Source of the DNA: Pseudomonas floridensis
Lineage (GTDB): Bacteria; Pseudomonadota; Gammaproteobacteria; Pseudomonadales; Pseudomonadaceae
Direction: 5' to 3'
DNA: 64,000 nucleotides
Assembly (NCBI RefSeq): GCF_002087235.1
Contig: NZ_MUIO01000076.1
Coordinates: forward strand, 1 to 64,000
Every line of letters starts with the position of its first letter. Position 1 is the stretch's first letter. A program made the translations under genes and the position numbers. Positions 34,916 to 44,115 of the stretch are shown here, piece by piece. The notes below the pieces were generated by a model that saw only the letters and a program-made list of their open reading frames with translations, was not told where the DNA came from and ran no database searches.

Positions 34916-37900
34916 ATGCTCGATCAACCCTCCCCGGATACCCCTCCGATCCACCGTCACCCGCAATTGATCAAAGACCGCACCCCCGAATGGCTGCTCC
35001 AGGCCAAGCCCGTTACCCACGCGGCCGTACGCAAAGCCGCAGATAATCCACCCTCGTGGCTGACACAAGCACGCAGCACTCAGCCCGCTCTGGTGAGCGA
35101 GCTGCAAAAGGCTTACGCCCGACATCGCGACAACGAAAGACAGATCCGCCCGCTGCTGGAACGCCTCGTTCCGATCGAGACTTTTGCGCAACCCTTGCTG
35201 ACGGCCGCACTCAAAAGCCGCTTCGGCATGGACCTCGATGTCATGAACACCCATCTGTTCCATGCCAGCCGGGCGGTGGTCGATCAGTCGTTCATGGCAG
35301 CGTCGAAAGATCCACTGGTGCAGGCCAACATGGCGCTGAAAGCGGCCACCCGGCCGTTGCTCACGGCTGCGCTGCAAAACTTCGAAGAGTGGGAAACGAA
35401 AACGGACGCAATGGACAAGGATGCCGGGACCAAAGCCCGGATCTTTTCGTCCTGCCAGATCAAAGGGCCCTACATCACAGGGACGGAACTGGATATTGCC
35501 CCCGGTGATTTCGCAGACTTGTGTCGCAAGCTGGATCTGGGCGGCCAGTATCAAGCGCTGCTGCGCTCGATACTGCAGCCACCGGACCGCCCCCATGTCC
35601 CGGTCCAGGACAATCCCAAGGCCTTCATGCGTGTGGAAACCTCGTCCATCGAGCTGCAATTGCGCATTGCCTACCTCAAAGGTCTGATTGGCAAACCGGC
35701 CTATGACGCAATGCTGGAGCTGCTGGCGGGCAACCGGCAGGTCATGATCGACGACGTCCCCGTAAGCTGCACTGTGCTCAAGCTCTGGGATGTCGAGCTG
35801 ACCGGGATCTTCACCATGGGCAAGAACCGCGACACGGCCAGTCAGGTGGAAAAGGTCGTGGTGTACATACCCGACGATCCGATTGCACCTCTAAAGGAAT
35901 ACGAGTCGGCGGCCGCCTTCCAAAACTCGCTGCGTGACAGGATGTTCGTCAGCGGCTATCAACAGTTCTTCAAGCGCTTCATTCCTGCGCGCCACCGCAA
36001 CCGGGTGATGAGCAAACTGTTCGAGCGCCTCAACCCGACGGTCAAAAAAGGTGGTGTATTCGAAAGGCAGTGGCTGGAACAGGAAGAGGACCGCAACGCC
36101 CGCCTGGATCTGCACGAAAGCCCGATGACCGGCCGATTGGCGCAGACGGTCCTTGAACGCAAACAGGTGGCGCTTCTGGACGACGCGCTGTTTCATGGCG
36201 TGCCTACCGCCTCGCTCGATCAGAAAACGGCTGCCGACCGGTTGAAATACTTCGAGGAGAAAACGCTTGAAGTGCTGAACATCGCAGCCTTTGTGGTACC
36301 CGGCCTGGGCGAGATCATGCTTGCCGTCACTGCGGCCCAGTTAATCCACGAAGTATACGAAGGCGTCGAAAGCTGGGCTCATGACGACAGGCAGCAGGCC
36401 ATCGCTTACCTGTTCGATGTGGTCGAGAACGTCGCCCTGCTGGCGGCACTGGGCGCGGCATCGACCAGCGGCCCCGGCATTGCGGCAGTACAGGTTCCAG
36501 AATTCGTCAACGCGCTCGAGCCGATCGGGCTGTCCGATGGCACGACGCGCCTGTGGAAGCCAGACTTGTCACCCTTCGCCCACGATATCGTCCTGCCGAA
36601 AAACCTCAAACCCGACGCGCTGGGCTTGTACCACTATCAGGGCAAGCAGTGGCTGGCACTTGAAGGACGGACTTATTCGGTACTGCGCGGACCAGCCGAT
36701 AACGGGTATGTCATGGAGCATCCCGCTCGCCCGGACAGTTACCAGCCGCAACTGCGTCATAACGGAGCGGGCGCCTGGCTGCATGAACTGGACCGGCCGT
36801 TGCAAATGGAAGGTCTGACGCTGTTTCGCAAGTTGGGATATACCCGCGATGTGTACGCTGACCTGGCCGCCGAACGCATCGTGCGCACCAGCGGCACGAC
36901 AGAGTCGGTCATGCGCCGCGCACTGGCCAATGCCCAGCGTCCGCCAGCCCTGCTTGAAGACACCGCACGTCGTTTCCGGCTCGATCAGGAGATCGACGGG
37001 TTCATCGAACGGATGCACGCCAACGATCCCGACGCAGACCCGTCGATGCAGCTTGAACTGCTGAGCCAGGATCCCGGATGGCCAGCCGACCGTACGCTGC
37101 AATTGCTGAACGCCGATGACACTGTCGCCAACGCATTCCCGGCGCTGACCCCGGCCGACGCCGTCACTTCTGTCAGGGTCCGCATGGACCAGCCGGACGT
37201 CCTGCAGCAGGTCCTGGAGCAACTGAGCGCCGCCGAAATCAGGACGCTGATGAACGAAGAGTTCGGCGCAGGCCAGATCAGCCTGTCATCACGCTTGAAG
37301 ACACTCAGGGCAAGGCTGGCCGGGCGCGGGAGCGCGATCAGAAATCGCTGGTTCGACGCCCGTTATCAGTCGTTGAAAAACCGCCTGGAAGGGTCTGCCG
37401 CGCAAGGCGCACAAGCAGTCGGGCAGGCATTCCCCAACCTGCCTTCTCCGGTGACGGACGAACTGATCCGCCACGCATCGCCCGCCGAGCTGAGCCAGAT
37501 GAGCGAGAGCGGACGCGTGCCACTGCGCATCGCCGAAGAAGCCCGGGTCTATCAACGCCAGATCAGACTGGCGCGAGCCTATGAAGGGCTGTATCTGAAA
37601 TCGGTAGCCAGTGCCGATTCGGACTGCCTGATCCTGCACAGTATCGAGGCGCTGCCTGGCTGGTCGCCGCAGGTCGGGATCGAGGTGCACGACGGGTTCT
37701 TCGGCGGCCCTCTGGTTGATCGTATCGGCAACGAGGACGCGCCGATCCGCAAGATTCTGGTCAAGGAAGGCAACCGTTACGAAGCCCGCGACAGCGATGA
37801 TGGCCATCTCCATGGTCTGGACGACCTGTACACCGCGCTGCTGCATGCCCTCCCGGACGCACAGCGCGCAGAGCTGGGTTTTCCTCGCACTGACCAGGGT

Positions 37901-40870
37901 CAGGAACTGGCCGCGATAGTCGGGCAGCGGCCGCTGCCACGCAAGACGCTGGCCCCGCTACTGAACATGCAGCCGCTCAAACCGGGCTCGAAATCGCCCA
38001 TGCGCCTGGCCGATGGCCGCCTGGGTTACCCGCTGAGCGGAAGAGGCAACACCGACTGGCATATGACCGACGACAGCCTGCTGGACAAGCTCAGGCTGCT
38101 GGAATTCGACGATGCGTTTCCCGAGGACATCCTTGGCCAACTGCGTGCTATCGGCTGGGATAACCGCATCATCGACCACCGGCTCAACGCGCTGCTGGAC
38201 GAGCAGCAAACCTTGCGTGCCAGCCTCGACGCCTGGAGCGACGAGGTCGTGTCGCTTCCACCGATGAACCAGGCACACATCGACAGCCGGGTGCGAATCC
38301 ATGAGGCCATCCTGGATCACTGGCGATTGAACAGCCTTCCGGAGATAGGCCGCACCCGCCTACCGCTGCGCCTGCAATCGGTTTCCCTGATGGACTTCCC
38401 TGCCCGACTACCGGACTTCGTCTACTCACGTGTCCATGCCCTGCGCCTGGAAAACATCTCCGTCGAACCGCGCATGCCCACTTCGATCGGCCCAGTGATG
38501 AACCTCCCGCGCCAGGCGGCCAACAGCATCGAGTTGGGAAGCTTTCTGCGGCGCTTTCCACGGACCCGCTCGCTGATCCTGTCCAGCGACCCGGCACCCG
38601 GCGCGGCGTCGATGTGGTCGGAATTCTTCGACCTGCCCAGACAGGTCGCAAGCGCTTTGCCGCAGTTGGCCGAGTTGGGGCTGATCAATCAAGGTGTGCT
38701 TCTGGACCAGCTGCAATTGGGGGCGCTCCGGGACCTGACCGAGCTAAGAGTTCTGGACCTGAGTGGTAACCAGACCAGTGTGATACCGCCCATGAACCTG
38801 AGCTGGCTGCGCCTGGACCGGCTGGTGCTGGAACGCCTTGGCCTGCATCGCTGGCCTGCCTGGCTGACCGAGCTGATTCCCGACAATGTTCGCGAACTGT
38901 CGGTCGCCCACAACGACCTGACCGACATACCGGACCAGATTCTTGAAAATCCGCGCAACCCCACGCATCAGACGCTGATCGACCTGCGTGGCAACAGCCT
39001 TTCGCGTTATGTGGCCATCCGCGCGCGCATCAATGAAACCGCACCCTATCGCTCCTTCCGGTTTAATCTGGACATACCGCCCGCCCTGCAGGCAGCGCTG
39101 AACATGCAGATCCAGCAAGGGGCCGACCTGATGGAGGCCCTCGATCAGTGGACCCAGACCTCAGGCTCGCAGACACGTCCGAGTGATCAAACCGTCGAGG
39201 CCCGACGCAGTATCGGTAACGTCATCATCGATCACTGGAGGACGTTCAGCCTCGGACAAATCCATACGCCTCTGCGCCTCAGCGACATTGCGCTGGCCGA
39301 CATCCCCCCGCAACTGCCGGACTTCTTCCGGCGTCAGGTTCGCTATCTGCACCTGAGCCGGGTGACCGGCACAGCCCAGGAGCTCGACCAGTTGTTGCAG
39401 CGTTTCACCGAACTCAAGGTTCTGGAAATGAGAGGCCATGTAACGCCCCTCGCCGAACTGCCTCAGGCGTTGCTCAACCTTCGCTCGCTGAGCGCGTTGA
39501 ACCTGAGTGACCAAGGGCTGATCATCGATCAGCAGCACATCGAATTCTTCAGCCGCCTTCCGAAGCTTGAGCGCCTGGAACTGGATCACAACAGAATCGG
39601 GACCATCGACAGTCTGACCAGCCTCAACAACACGGCGCTGCACTGGCTGTCGCTCAACAGCGTGGGACTGAACGCATGGCCGCGGTGGATCGATGAAATG
39701 ATTCCAGCGCCGTTAACGACGCTGCTACTGGAAGGTAACCAGATCACCGAGATTCCGGACAACATCCTTGCCAACCCCAATAGCAGAAACGCCCACACGG
39801 AAATCAGCCTGCTGGACAATCCGCTGTCGGACGACAGCATGCGTCGCGCCCGCCAATCGGAACGCTACGGTCGCTCGTTCACCTTCGACATGGACCTGAC
39901 GCCGGAGCTGCGCGAACTCGATGAAATGGAAGGTCACGATTCGGATTCGCCCTACGACTCGGACTCGTCCGGCGAGGAAAGCAGCCCTTCCAGCCCGACG
40001 CCTTCACGCGTCGACACATGGCTGGTCGAGGACGATCCACAATCGGCAGAGCGGCGCAAGGTGTGGCAGCAGGTGGAAGAAACCGGCCAGGCTCGCAATC
40101 TGCTGGACCTTATAGGTTCGTTGCGCCATACCGCCGACTATCGCAACACGGTAACGCGTCCACAGCTTCGGCAGCGCGTCTGGCAGGTCCTGAGCGCAGC
40201 GGGTGACGATCCTCAATTGCTGATGACCCTCAACGGCATCGCGGAAGAACCGCTGAGGCTGTTCCGCGGCAACGACACGTGTCCGGATGGTGTCATTCTG
40301 GAGTTCAATCAGATGGAAGTGCTGGCCTTCACTCGCCAGTCTCTGCAGGACGTGGTGCCTGAACAACGCGGCGCGACGCTGTACCGCCTGACCACCCGGC
40401 TTTATCGCCTGTCCGAACTGGATGCGGCGGCCCGCGAACAGGCCGGCGGACGTGACGAAGCCGAGGTTCGACTGGCTTACCGCACGCACTGGGCCAACGC
40501 GCTGGACTTGCCCGTCCCGCCAGCGGGCATGCTTTTCGAAGCCCATGCAGCCATCCGTCCTGGCGAGTTCGACATGGCCCTCAATCGCGTTCAGACCGGA
40601 GAACAGGGCGAACCTTTACTGAAATTTGCCGCGCAGCAGGAGTATTGGGTAGCCTACCTGCGTGAAGCCTACGCCGACCGGTTCCAGGCACTGGAACGCA
40701 CCTATCGCAGCAACATGACAAAACTTACCGACGAATTCGAGGTGCGGGATATCAGCCTCGACCATCCCGAATACGAAGGCCGTATGCGCGAGTTCGAGTC
40801 ACAGAGCAAGGATGACGAACAACGGTTGATCAAGGAGCTGACCAACCTGGAAAGCCTGCAACAGGCCTGA
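34916..40870 (+). CDS. Giant leucine-rich-repeat protein with NEL-type E3 ubiquitin ligase domain
   Basis: A 1984-residue protein without a signal peptide. The N-terminal region resembles the dermonecrotic-toxin-like DUF6543 domain (from about residue 40). A hydrophobic stretch lies near residues 458-475 (IAAFVVPGLGEIMLAVTAAQ). A long alpha-rich middle follows. Two leucine-rich-repeat modules are near residues 1125-1390 and 1434-1660. An acidic Ser/Asp-rich linker (1668-1700) precedes a C-terminal NEL domain with the catalytic-type Cys1789 in DTCPDG. NEL domains of IpaH/SspH-type effectors transfer ubiquitin to host proteins through that Cys-x-Asp site. The ATG follows AAGG with a 7-base gap. 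It is divergent from wspA; the export route is not visible. Host-directed activity is inference. Confidence 0.85.
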   Translation: MLDQPSPDTPPIHRHPQLIKDRTPEWLLQAKPVTHAAVRKAADNPPSWLTQARSTQPALVSELQKAYARHRDNERQIRPLLERLVPIETFAQPLLTAALKSRFGMDLDVMNTHLFHASRAVVDQSFMAASKDPLVQANMALKAATRPLLTAALQNFEEWETKTDAMDKDAGTKARIFSSCQIKGPYITGTELDIAPGDFADLCRKLDLGGQYQALLRSILQPPDRPHVPVQDNPKAFMRVETSSIELQLRIAYLKGLIGKPAYDAMLELLAGNRQVMIDDVPVSCTVLKLWDVELTGIFTMGKNRDTASQVEKVVVYIPDDPIAPLKEYESAAAFQNSLRDRMFVSGYQQFFKRFIPARHRNRVMSKLFERLNPTVKKGGVFERQWLEQEEDRNARLDLHESPMTGRLAQTVLERKQVALLDDALFHGVPTASLDQKTAADRLKYFEEKTLEVLNIAAFVVPGLGEIMLAVTAAQLIHEVYEGVESWAHDDRQQAIAYLFDVVENVALLAALGAASTSGPGIAAVQVPEFVNALEPIGLSDGTTRLWKPDLSPFAHDIVLPKNLKPDALGLYHYQGKQWLALEGRTYSVLRGPADNGYVMEHPARPDSYQPQLRHNGAGAWLHELDRPLQMEGLTLFRKLGYTRDVYADLAAERIVRTSGTTESVMRRALANAQRPPALLEDTARRFRLDQEIDGFIERMHANDPDADPSMQLELLSQDPGWPADRTLQLLNADDTVANAFPALTPADAVTSVRVRMDQPDVLQQVLEQLSAAEIRTLMNEEFGAGQISLSSRLKTLRARLAGRGSAIRNRWFDARYQSLKNRLEGSAAQGAQAVGQAFPNLPSPVTDELIRHASPAELSQMSESGRVPLRIAEEARVYQRQIRLARAYEGLYLKSVASADSDCLILHSIEALPGWSPQVGIEVHDGFFGGPLVDRIGNEDAPIRKILVKEGNRYEARDSDDGHLHGLDDLYTALLHALPDAQRAELGFPRTDQGQELAAIVGQRPLPRKTLAPLLNMQPLKPGSKSPMRLADGRLGYPLSGRGNTDWHMTDDSLLDKLRLLEFDDAFPEDILGQLRAIGWDNRIIDHRLNALLDEQQTLRASLDAWSDEVVSLPPMNQAHIDSRVRIHEAILDHWRLNSLPEIGRTRLPLRLQSVSLMDFPARLPDFVYSRVHALRLENISVEPRMPTSIGPVMNLPRQAANSIELGSFLRRFPRTRSLILSSDPAPGAASMWSEFFDLPRQVASALPQLAELGLINQGVLLDQLQLGALRDLTELRVLDLSGNQTSVIPPMNLSWLRLDRLVLERLGLHRWPAWLTELIPDNVRELSVAHNDLTDIPDQILENPRNPTHQTLIDLRGNSLSRYVAIRARINETAPYRSFRFNLDIPPALQAALNMQIQQGADLMEALDQWTQTSGSQTRPSDQTVEARRSIGNVIIDHWRTFSLGQIHTPLRLSDIALADIPPQLPDFFRRQVRYLHLSRVTGTAQELDQLLQRFTELKVLEMRGHVTPLAELPQALLNLRSLSALNLSDQGLIIDQQHIEFFSRLPKLERLELDHNRIGTIDSLTSLNNTALHWLSLNSVGLNAWPRWIDEMIPAPLTTLLLEGNQITEIPDNILANPNSRNAHTEISLLDNPLSDDSMRRARQSERYGRSFTFDMDLTPELRELDEMEGHDSDSPYDSDSSGEESSPSSPTPSRVDTWLVEDDPQSAERRKVWQQVEETGQARNLLDLIGSLRHTADYRNTVTRPQLRQRVWQVLSAAGDDPQLLMTLNGIAEEPLRLFRGNDTCPDGVILEFNQMEVLAFTRQSLQDVVPEQRGATLYRLTTRLYRLSELDAAAREQAGGRDEAEVRLAYRTHWANALDLPVPPAGMLFEAHAAIRPGEFDMALNRVQTGEQGEPLLKFAAQQEYWVAYLREAYADRFQALERTYRSNMTKLTDEFEVRDISLDHPEYEGRMREFESQSKDDEQRLIKELTNLESLQQA
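38290..39930 (+). repeat. Tandem duplication of an LRR module inside the NEL-type gene
   Basis: Two copies of about 300 codons. Copy 1 opens ILDHWRLNSLPEI and closes with LIPDNVRELSVAHNDLTDIP, IDLRGNSLS and FRFNLDIPPALQ. Copy 2 opens IIDHWRTFSLGQI and closes with MIPAPLTTLLLEGNQITEIP, ISLLDNPLS and FTFDMDLTPELR. Order and spacing agree at about 920 nt, so it arose by internal duplication. Confidence 0.8.
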
Positions 40871-40876
40871 ACGAAC

Positions 40877-40909
40877 GGTCGCCTGACGCCTTCGCGGCGT
40901 CAGACGACC
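40877..40909. terminator. Bidirectional hairpin between NEL gene and DUF533 gene
   Basis: GGTCG-C-CTGACGCC pairs with GGCGTCAG-A-CGACC around the loop TTCGC: 13 pairs with one mismatch. It sits between two convergent stop codons. There is no clear T-run. Confidence 0.6.
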
Positions 40910-40926
40910 AGAGTCGGGCTCAACGC

Positions 40927-41667
40927 TTACTGGGCATCCCGAACCTGGGTTTCCAGTTCGGCCTTGAGACCCGGCTCCAGTTTCAGCTGGCGCGCCAGTT
41001 CATCGAGATAGGCGCGCTCCATGAAGTGCTCCTGATCGACCAGCATCACACTGGCGATGTACATCTCCGCCGCCATCTCAGGACTGGTTGCAGCCCGTGC
41101 CACTTCGGCCGGGTCCAGCGGCTTGTTCAGTTCGGTATGCAGCCAGCTTTGCAAGGTCTGGTCAGCGCTCAGCTTGTTGAACTCGCCCTCGATGAGTTCA
41201 CGCTCGCGATCATCGACATGGCCGTCGGCCTTGGCGGCGGCGACCAGTGCTCGCAGAATCGCCTGACTGTGTAGCTCGGCCTCAGACTCGGGCAGACGGT
41301 CGATGGTCTGCGGTTCTCGTTGGCCGGTCATGCCCTGGCTGGCCTGCCAGTTGTTATAAGCCTTGTAGGCAATAACGCCGAGTGCCGCCAGACCGCCATA
41401 GGTCAAAGCCTTGCCCCCCAAGCCGCGTGAACGCTTGCCTTTGAGCAGGCTCATGGCACCCGCAGCCAATGCACCGCCGCCAGCGCCGGAAAGCAAACCA
41501 CCCAGACCGCCCTGACTGCCGCCCTTGTTGCCGCCAAGCAGGCTGCCCAGACCATTCATCAGTGAATCACTGCCCGAAGATTGTTTGCCGGACTTGCCGT
41601 TGACCTTGTCCTGCAACATGTTCTGGCCAGACTTGAGCAACTGATCGAGTAAGCCACGCGTATTCAC
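40927..41667 (-). CDS. DUF533 / TerB-like inner-membrane protein (YebE-like)
   Basis: A 246-residue protein. The N-terminal third is Gly/Ser-rich, with GLGSLLGGNKGGSQGGLGGL and a hydrophobic stretch (GALAAGAMSLL and YGGLAALGVIAY) that could insert in the membrane. The C-terminal half is a TerB-like helical domain with an acidic ADGHVDDRERELIEGEF motif. This is the DUF533/YebE architecture; function unknown. The start is GTG at 41667 with a near-perfect GGAGGTTACT in front; an upstream ATG would add 24 unsupported residues. It is divergent from the histidine kinase gene. Confidence 0.85.
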   Translation of the reverse strand: MNTRGLLDQLLKSGQNMLQDKVNGKSGKQSSGSDSLMNGLGSLLGGNKGGSQGGLGGLLSGAGGGALAAGAMSLLKGKRSRGLGGKALTYGGLAALGVIAYKAYNNWQASQGMTGQREPQTIDRLPESEAELHSQAILRALVAAAKADGHVDDRERELIEGEFNKLSADQTLQSWLHTELNKPLDPAEVARAATSPEMAAEMYIASVMLVDQEHFMERAYLDELARQLKLEPGLKAELETQVRDAQ

Positions 41668-41961
41668 AGTAACCTCCACAGGTTTGTCGGATGAATCATT
41701 GACCCACGCACGGGACATAAGTCGCATGCCCCTGATCACCGGTGTGCTTCCAGATGTTGCTGCTCATTGCAGAACCGCTGGGCAGGCTTAGGCCGGTTTT
41801 GCAAGCGCGGAACAGACTGCAACGCCTATCGATTGAACCGATGCATTCATATACGCCTCGAAAAAGAGGACAATCCCATCCATCCATTCAGATCGAATAC
41901 CCTTTCAGTTTTTTATGACCCGTTCAATAACCTGTGGCAGACCATCGGGAGCTTGCCTTCA

Positions 41962-44064
41962 GTGACATCACTCGTCAGCTTCCCCGCAGGCAACAGCGAC
42001 GCGGCCCATATCATCAGAAGCAAGGACTGGAGCCAGACCCCATTGGGTCCACTCCTCGACTGGCCGACCTCGTTGAAGACCACGCTCAATCTGGTCCTGA
42101 ACAGTCCCGAATCCATGTACCTGCTGTGGGGGCCGGAACTGATCTTCTTCCACAACGACGCCTACGCTCCGATTCTCGGGCCGCGCAAGGAACGGGCGAT
42201 AGGCGCTCTGATGCCGGAACTGTGGGCCGACGTCTGGGATCAGGTGCTGCCGCTGGTCGAACAGGCGTTGCGCGGACAGGCAGGCCGCTGGCAGGACATG
42301 CCACTGACCATGGCCCGGTACGGTGAAGTCGAGCAGACCTGGTGGTCGTTCTCATTCTCCCCGGTGGTCGATGAAAACGGGGTCACCGTCGGCATATTCT
42401 GTGTCACCAACGAGACCACGCAGCACGTGCTCGATCAAAGCGCGCTGCAAGCCAGCGAGCGCAAGCGGCTGGATCTGATCGAAGAACTGATCGAGCTGGA
42501 GCGGCAACAATCGGCCAAGCTCGAGCAGCGCACTCTGGAGCTGGATACGTTATGGAAGATATCGCCTGATCCGCTGGCGATACTCGACTTCAATGGCATT
42601 TTCCTGAGGGTCAATCCTGCCTGGACCCACATTCTGGGTCGGGACGAGCGAGAATTGGTCGGCACCTCGATCATGAACCTGCTCCATCCAGACGACGTGG
42701 CCAATACCGAGAATGCGCTGCAGCACACTATCAACCATGTGCTGCCCCTGTTCGAGAACCGCTACCGGCATGTCGATGGAAGCTATCACTGGTTCGGCTG
42801 GACTGCCGCGCCCGGCAATGGCGTGATCTTTGCGCTGGGCAAACACCTTAACCATGAGAAACAGCGCATCGAGGCCTTGCGCATCACCGAAGAAGCGCTA
42901 CGCCAATCGCAGAAAATGGAAGCAGTCGGGCAACTCACCGGCGGCCTGGCTCATGACTTCAATAACCTGCTGATGGGCGTCACCGGCAACATGGAGCTGC
43001 TGCAATCGCGGGTCAGACAAGGCCGCTTTGCAGAACTGGACCGCTACATTGGGGCTGCGCTGGAAGGCTCCCGGCGAGCCGCATCGCTGACTCACCGTCT
43101 GCTTGCATTCTCACGGCGCCAGACCCTGGCCCCCAAGGCCACCGACGTCGATCAGTTGGTGGCAGGCATGGACGAACTGATCCGGCGTACCGTCGGCCCG
43201 TCCATTGATATGCAGGTGCGTGCGACGCCAGGCCTGTGGTTGACCATGGTCGATTCGCATCAACTGGAAAATTCGCTGCTCAATCTGTGCATCAACGCCA
43301 AGGACGCCATGCCTGACGGCGGTCAACTGGTCATCCAGACTGCCAATCGCTCTCTGGATACCGTCACGGCAGCGGCGCATGAACTGCCGGCAGGCCGCTA
43401 CGTGGAACTCACTGTCAGCGACACCGGCACCGGCATGGATAAGGACGTCATGGAGCGGGCATTCGATCCCTTCTTCACGACCAAGCCGATCGGCATGGGC
43501 ACCGGCCTGGGACTGTCGATGATCTATGGCTTTGCGCGACAATCCGGCGGTGGCGTGAATATCTCCTCGGAAGTGGGACGCGGCGCGAGACTCAGTATTC
43601 TGTTGCCGATATTCGAAGGCCTGGCCGAGCCGCCTGAACTCGACATCAGTGCAGTTCAGGTGCCCACTCAAAACGCTGGCGGCGAGACCGTTCTGGTCGT
43701 GGACGACGAACCGGCGGTACGTTTACTGATTGCCGAAGTGCTCGAAGAACTGGGCTATGTCGTGCTGCAGGCTGATCAGGGCGCTGCGGCGTTGATCATC
43801 CTGCAGTCCAAGGCGGCCATCGACCTGTTGATAACCGACGTCGGACTGCCAGGCGGGATGAATGGGCGGCAAGTAGCGGATGCGGCTCGCGCGGTGCGGC
43901 CTGATCTGAAGATCCTGTTCGTGACCGGATACGCTGAAAACGCTGTTCTGGCCCACGACAGCCTGGAGCCAGGCATGTACGTGTTGCCCAAGCCGTTCTC
44001 CATCGCCGCCCTGACCGGGCGGGTCACCGAGTTGCTGGACAGCGCCAACGAACGTCTGTTTTGA
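41962..44064 (+). CDS. Hybrid PAS-PAS sensor histidine kinase with C-terminal receiver
   Basis: About 700 residues from the chosen start. A first PAS-like domain opens DWSQTPLGPLLDWP and a second follows a coiled coil (LDTLWKISPDPLAILDFNG). The HisKA box is QLTGGLAHDFNNLLMG, the ATPase has LNLCINAKDAMPDGG, DTGTGMD and GTGLGLSMIYGF, and the C-terminal receiver has VVDDEPAVRLL and LLITDVGLPGGMNG. There is no membrane segment, so it senses from the cytosol. The frame is open from 41767. GTG at 41962 is preferred because GGGAG lies 10 bases upstream and the conserved part begins there; the exact start is uncertain. The partner regulator is not adjacent. Confidence 0.82.
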   Translation: MTSLVSFPAGNSDAAHIIRSKDWSQTPLGPLLDWPTSLKTTLNLVLNSPESMYLLWGPELIFFHNDAYAPILGPRKERAIGALMPELWADVWDQVLPLVEQALRGQAGRWQDMPLTMARYGEVEQTWWSFSFSPVVDENGVTVGIFCVTNETTQHVLDQSALQASERKRLDLIEELIELERQQSAKLEQRTLELDTLWKISPDPLAILDFNGIFLRVNPAWTHILGRDERELVGTSIMNLLHPDDVANTENALQHTINHVLPLFENRYRHVDGSYHWFGWTAAPGNGVIFALGKHLNHEKQRIEALRITEEALRQSQKMEAVGQLTGGLAHDFNNLLMGVTGNMELLQSRVRQGRFAELDRYIGAALEGSRRAASLTHRLLAFSRRQTLAPKATDVDQLVAGMDELIRRTVGPSIDMQVRATPGLWLTMVDSHQLENSLLNLCINAKDAMPDGGQLVIQTANRSLDTVTAAAHELPAGRYVELTVSDTGTGMDKDVMERAFDPFFTTKPIGMGTGLGLSMIYGFARQSGGGVNISSEVGRGARLSILLPIFEGLAEPPELDISAVQVPTQNAGGETVLVVDDEPAVRLLIAEVLEELGYVVLQADQGAAALIILQSKAAIDLLITDVGLPGGMNGRQVADAARAVRPDLKILFVTGYAENAVLAHDSLEPGMYVLPKPFSIAALTGRVTELLDSANERLF

Positions 44065-44104
44065 GTGACTGCCTTCGCGCGCAAGCGCAGCCGAAGGCAG
44101 TCAC
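44065..44104. terminator. Bidirectional terminator between kinase and oxidoreductase genes
   Basis: A perfect 13-bp inverted repeat, GTGACTGCCTTCG (44065-44077) and CGAAGGCAGTCAC (44092-44104), with a 14-base loop, begins directly at the kinase stop codon and lies 12 bp before the end of the convergent gene. Confidence 0.75.
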
Positions 44105-44115
44105 GACAACGCTCC

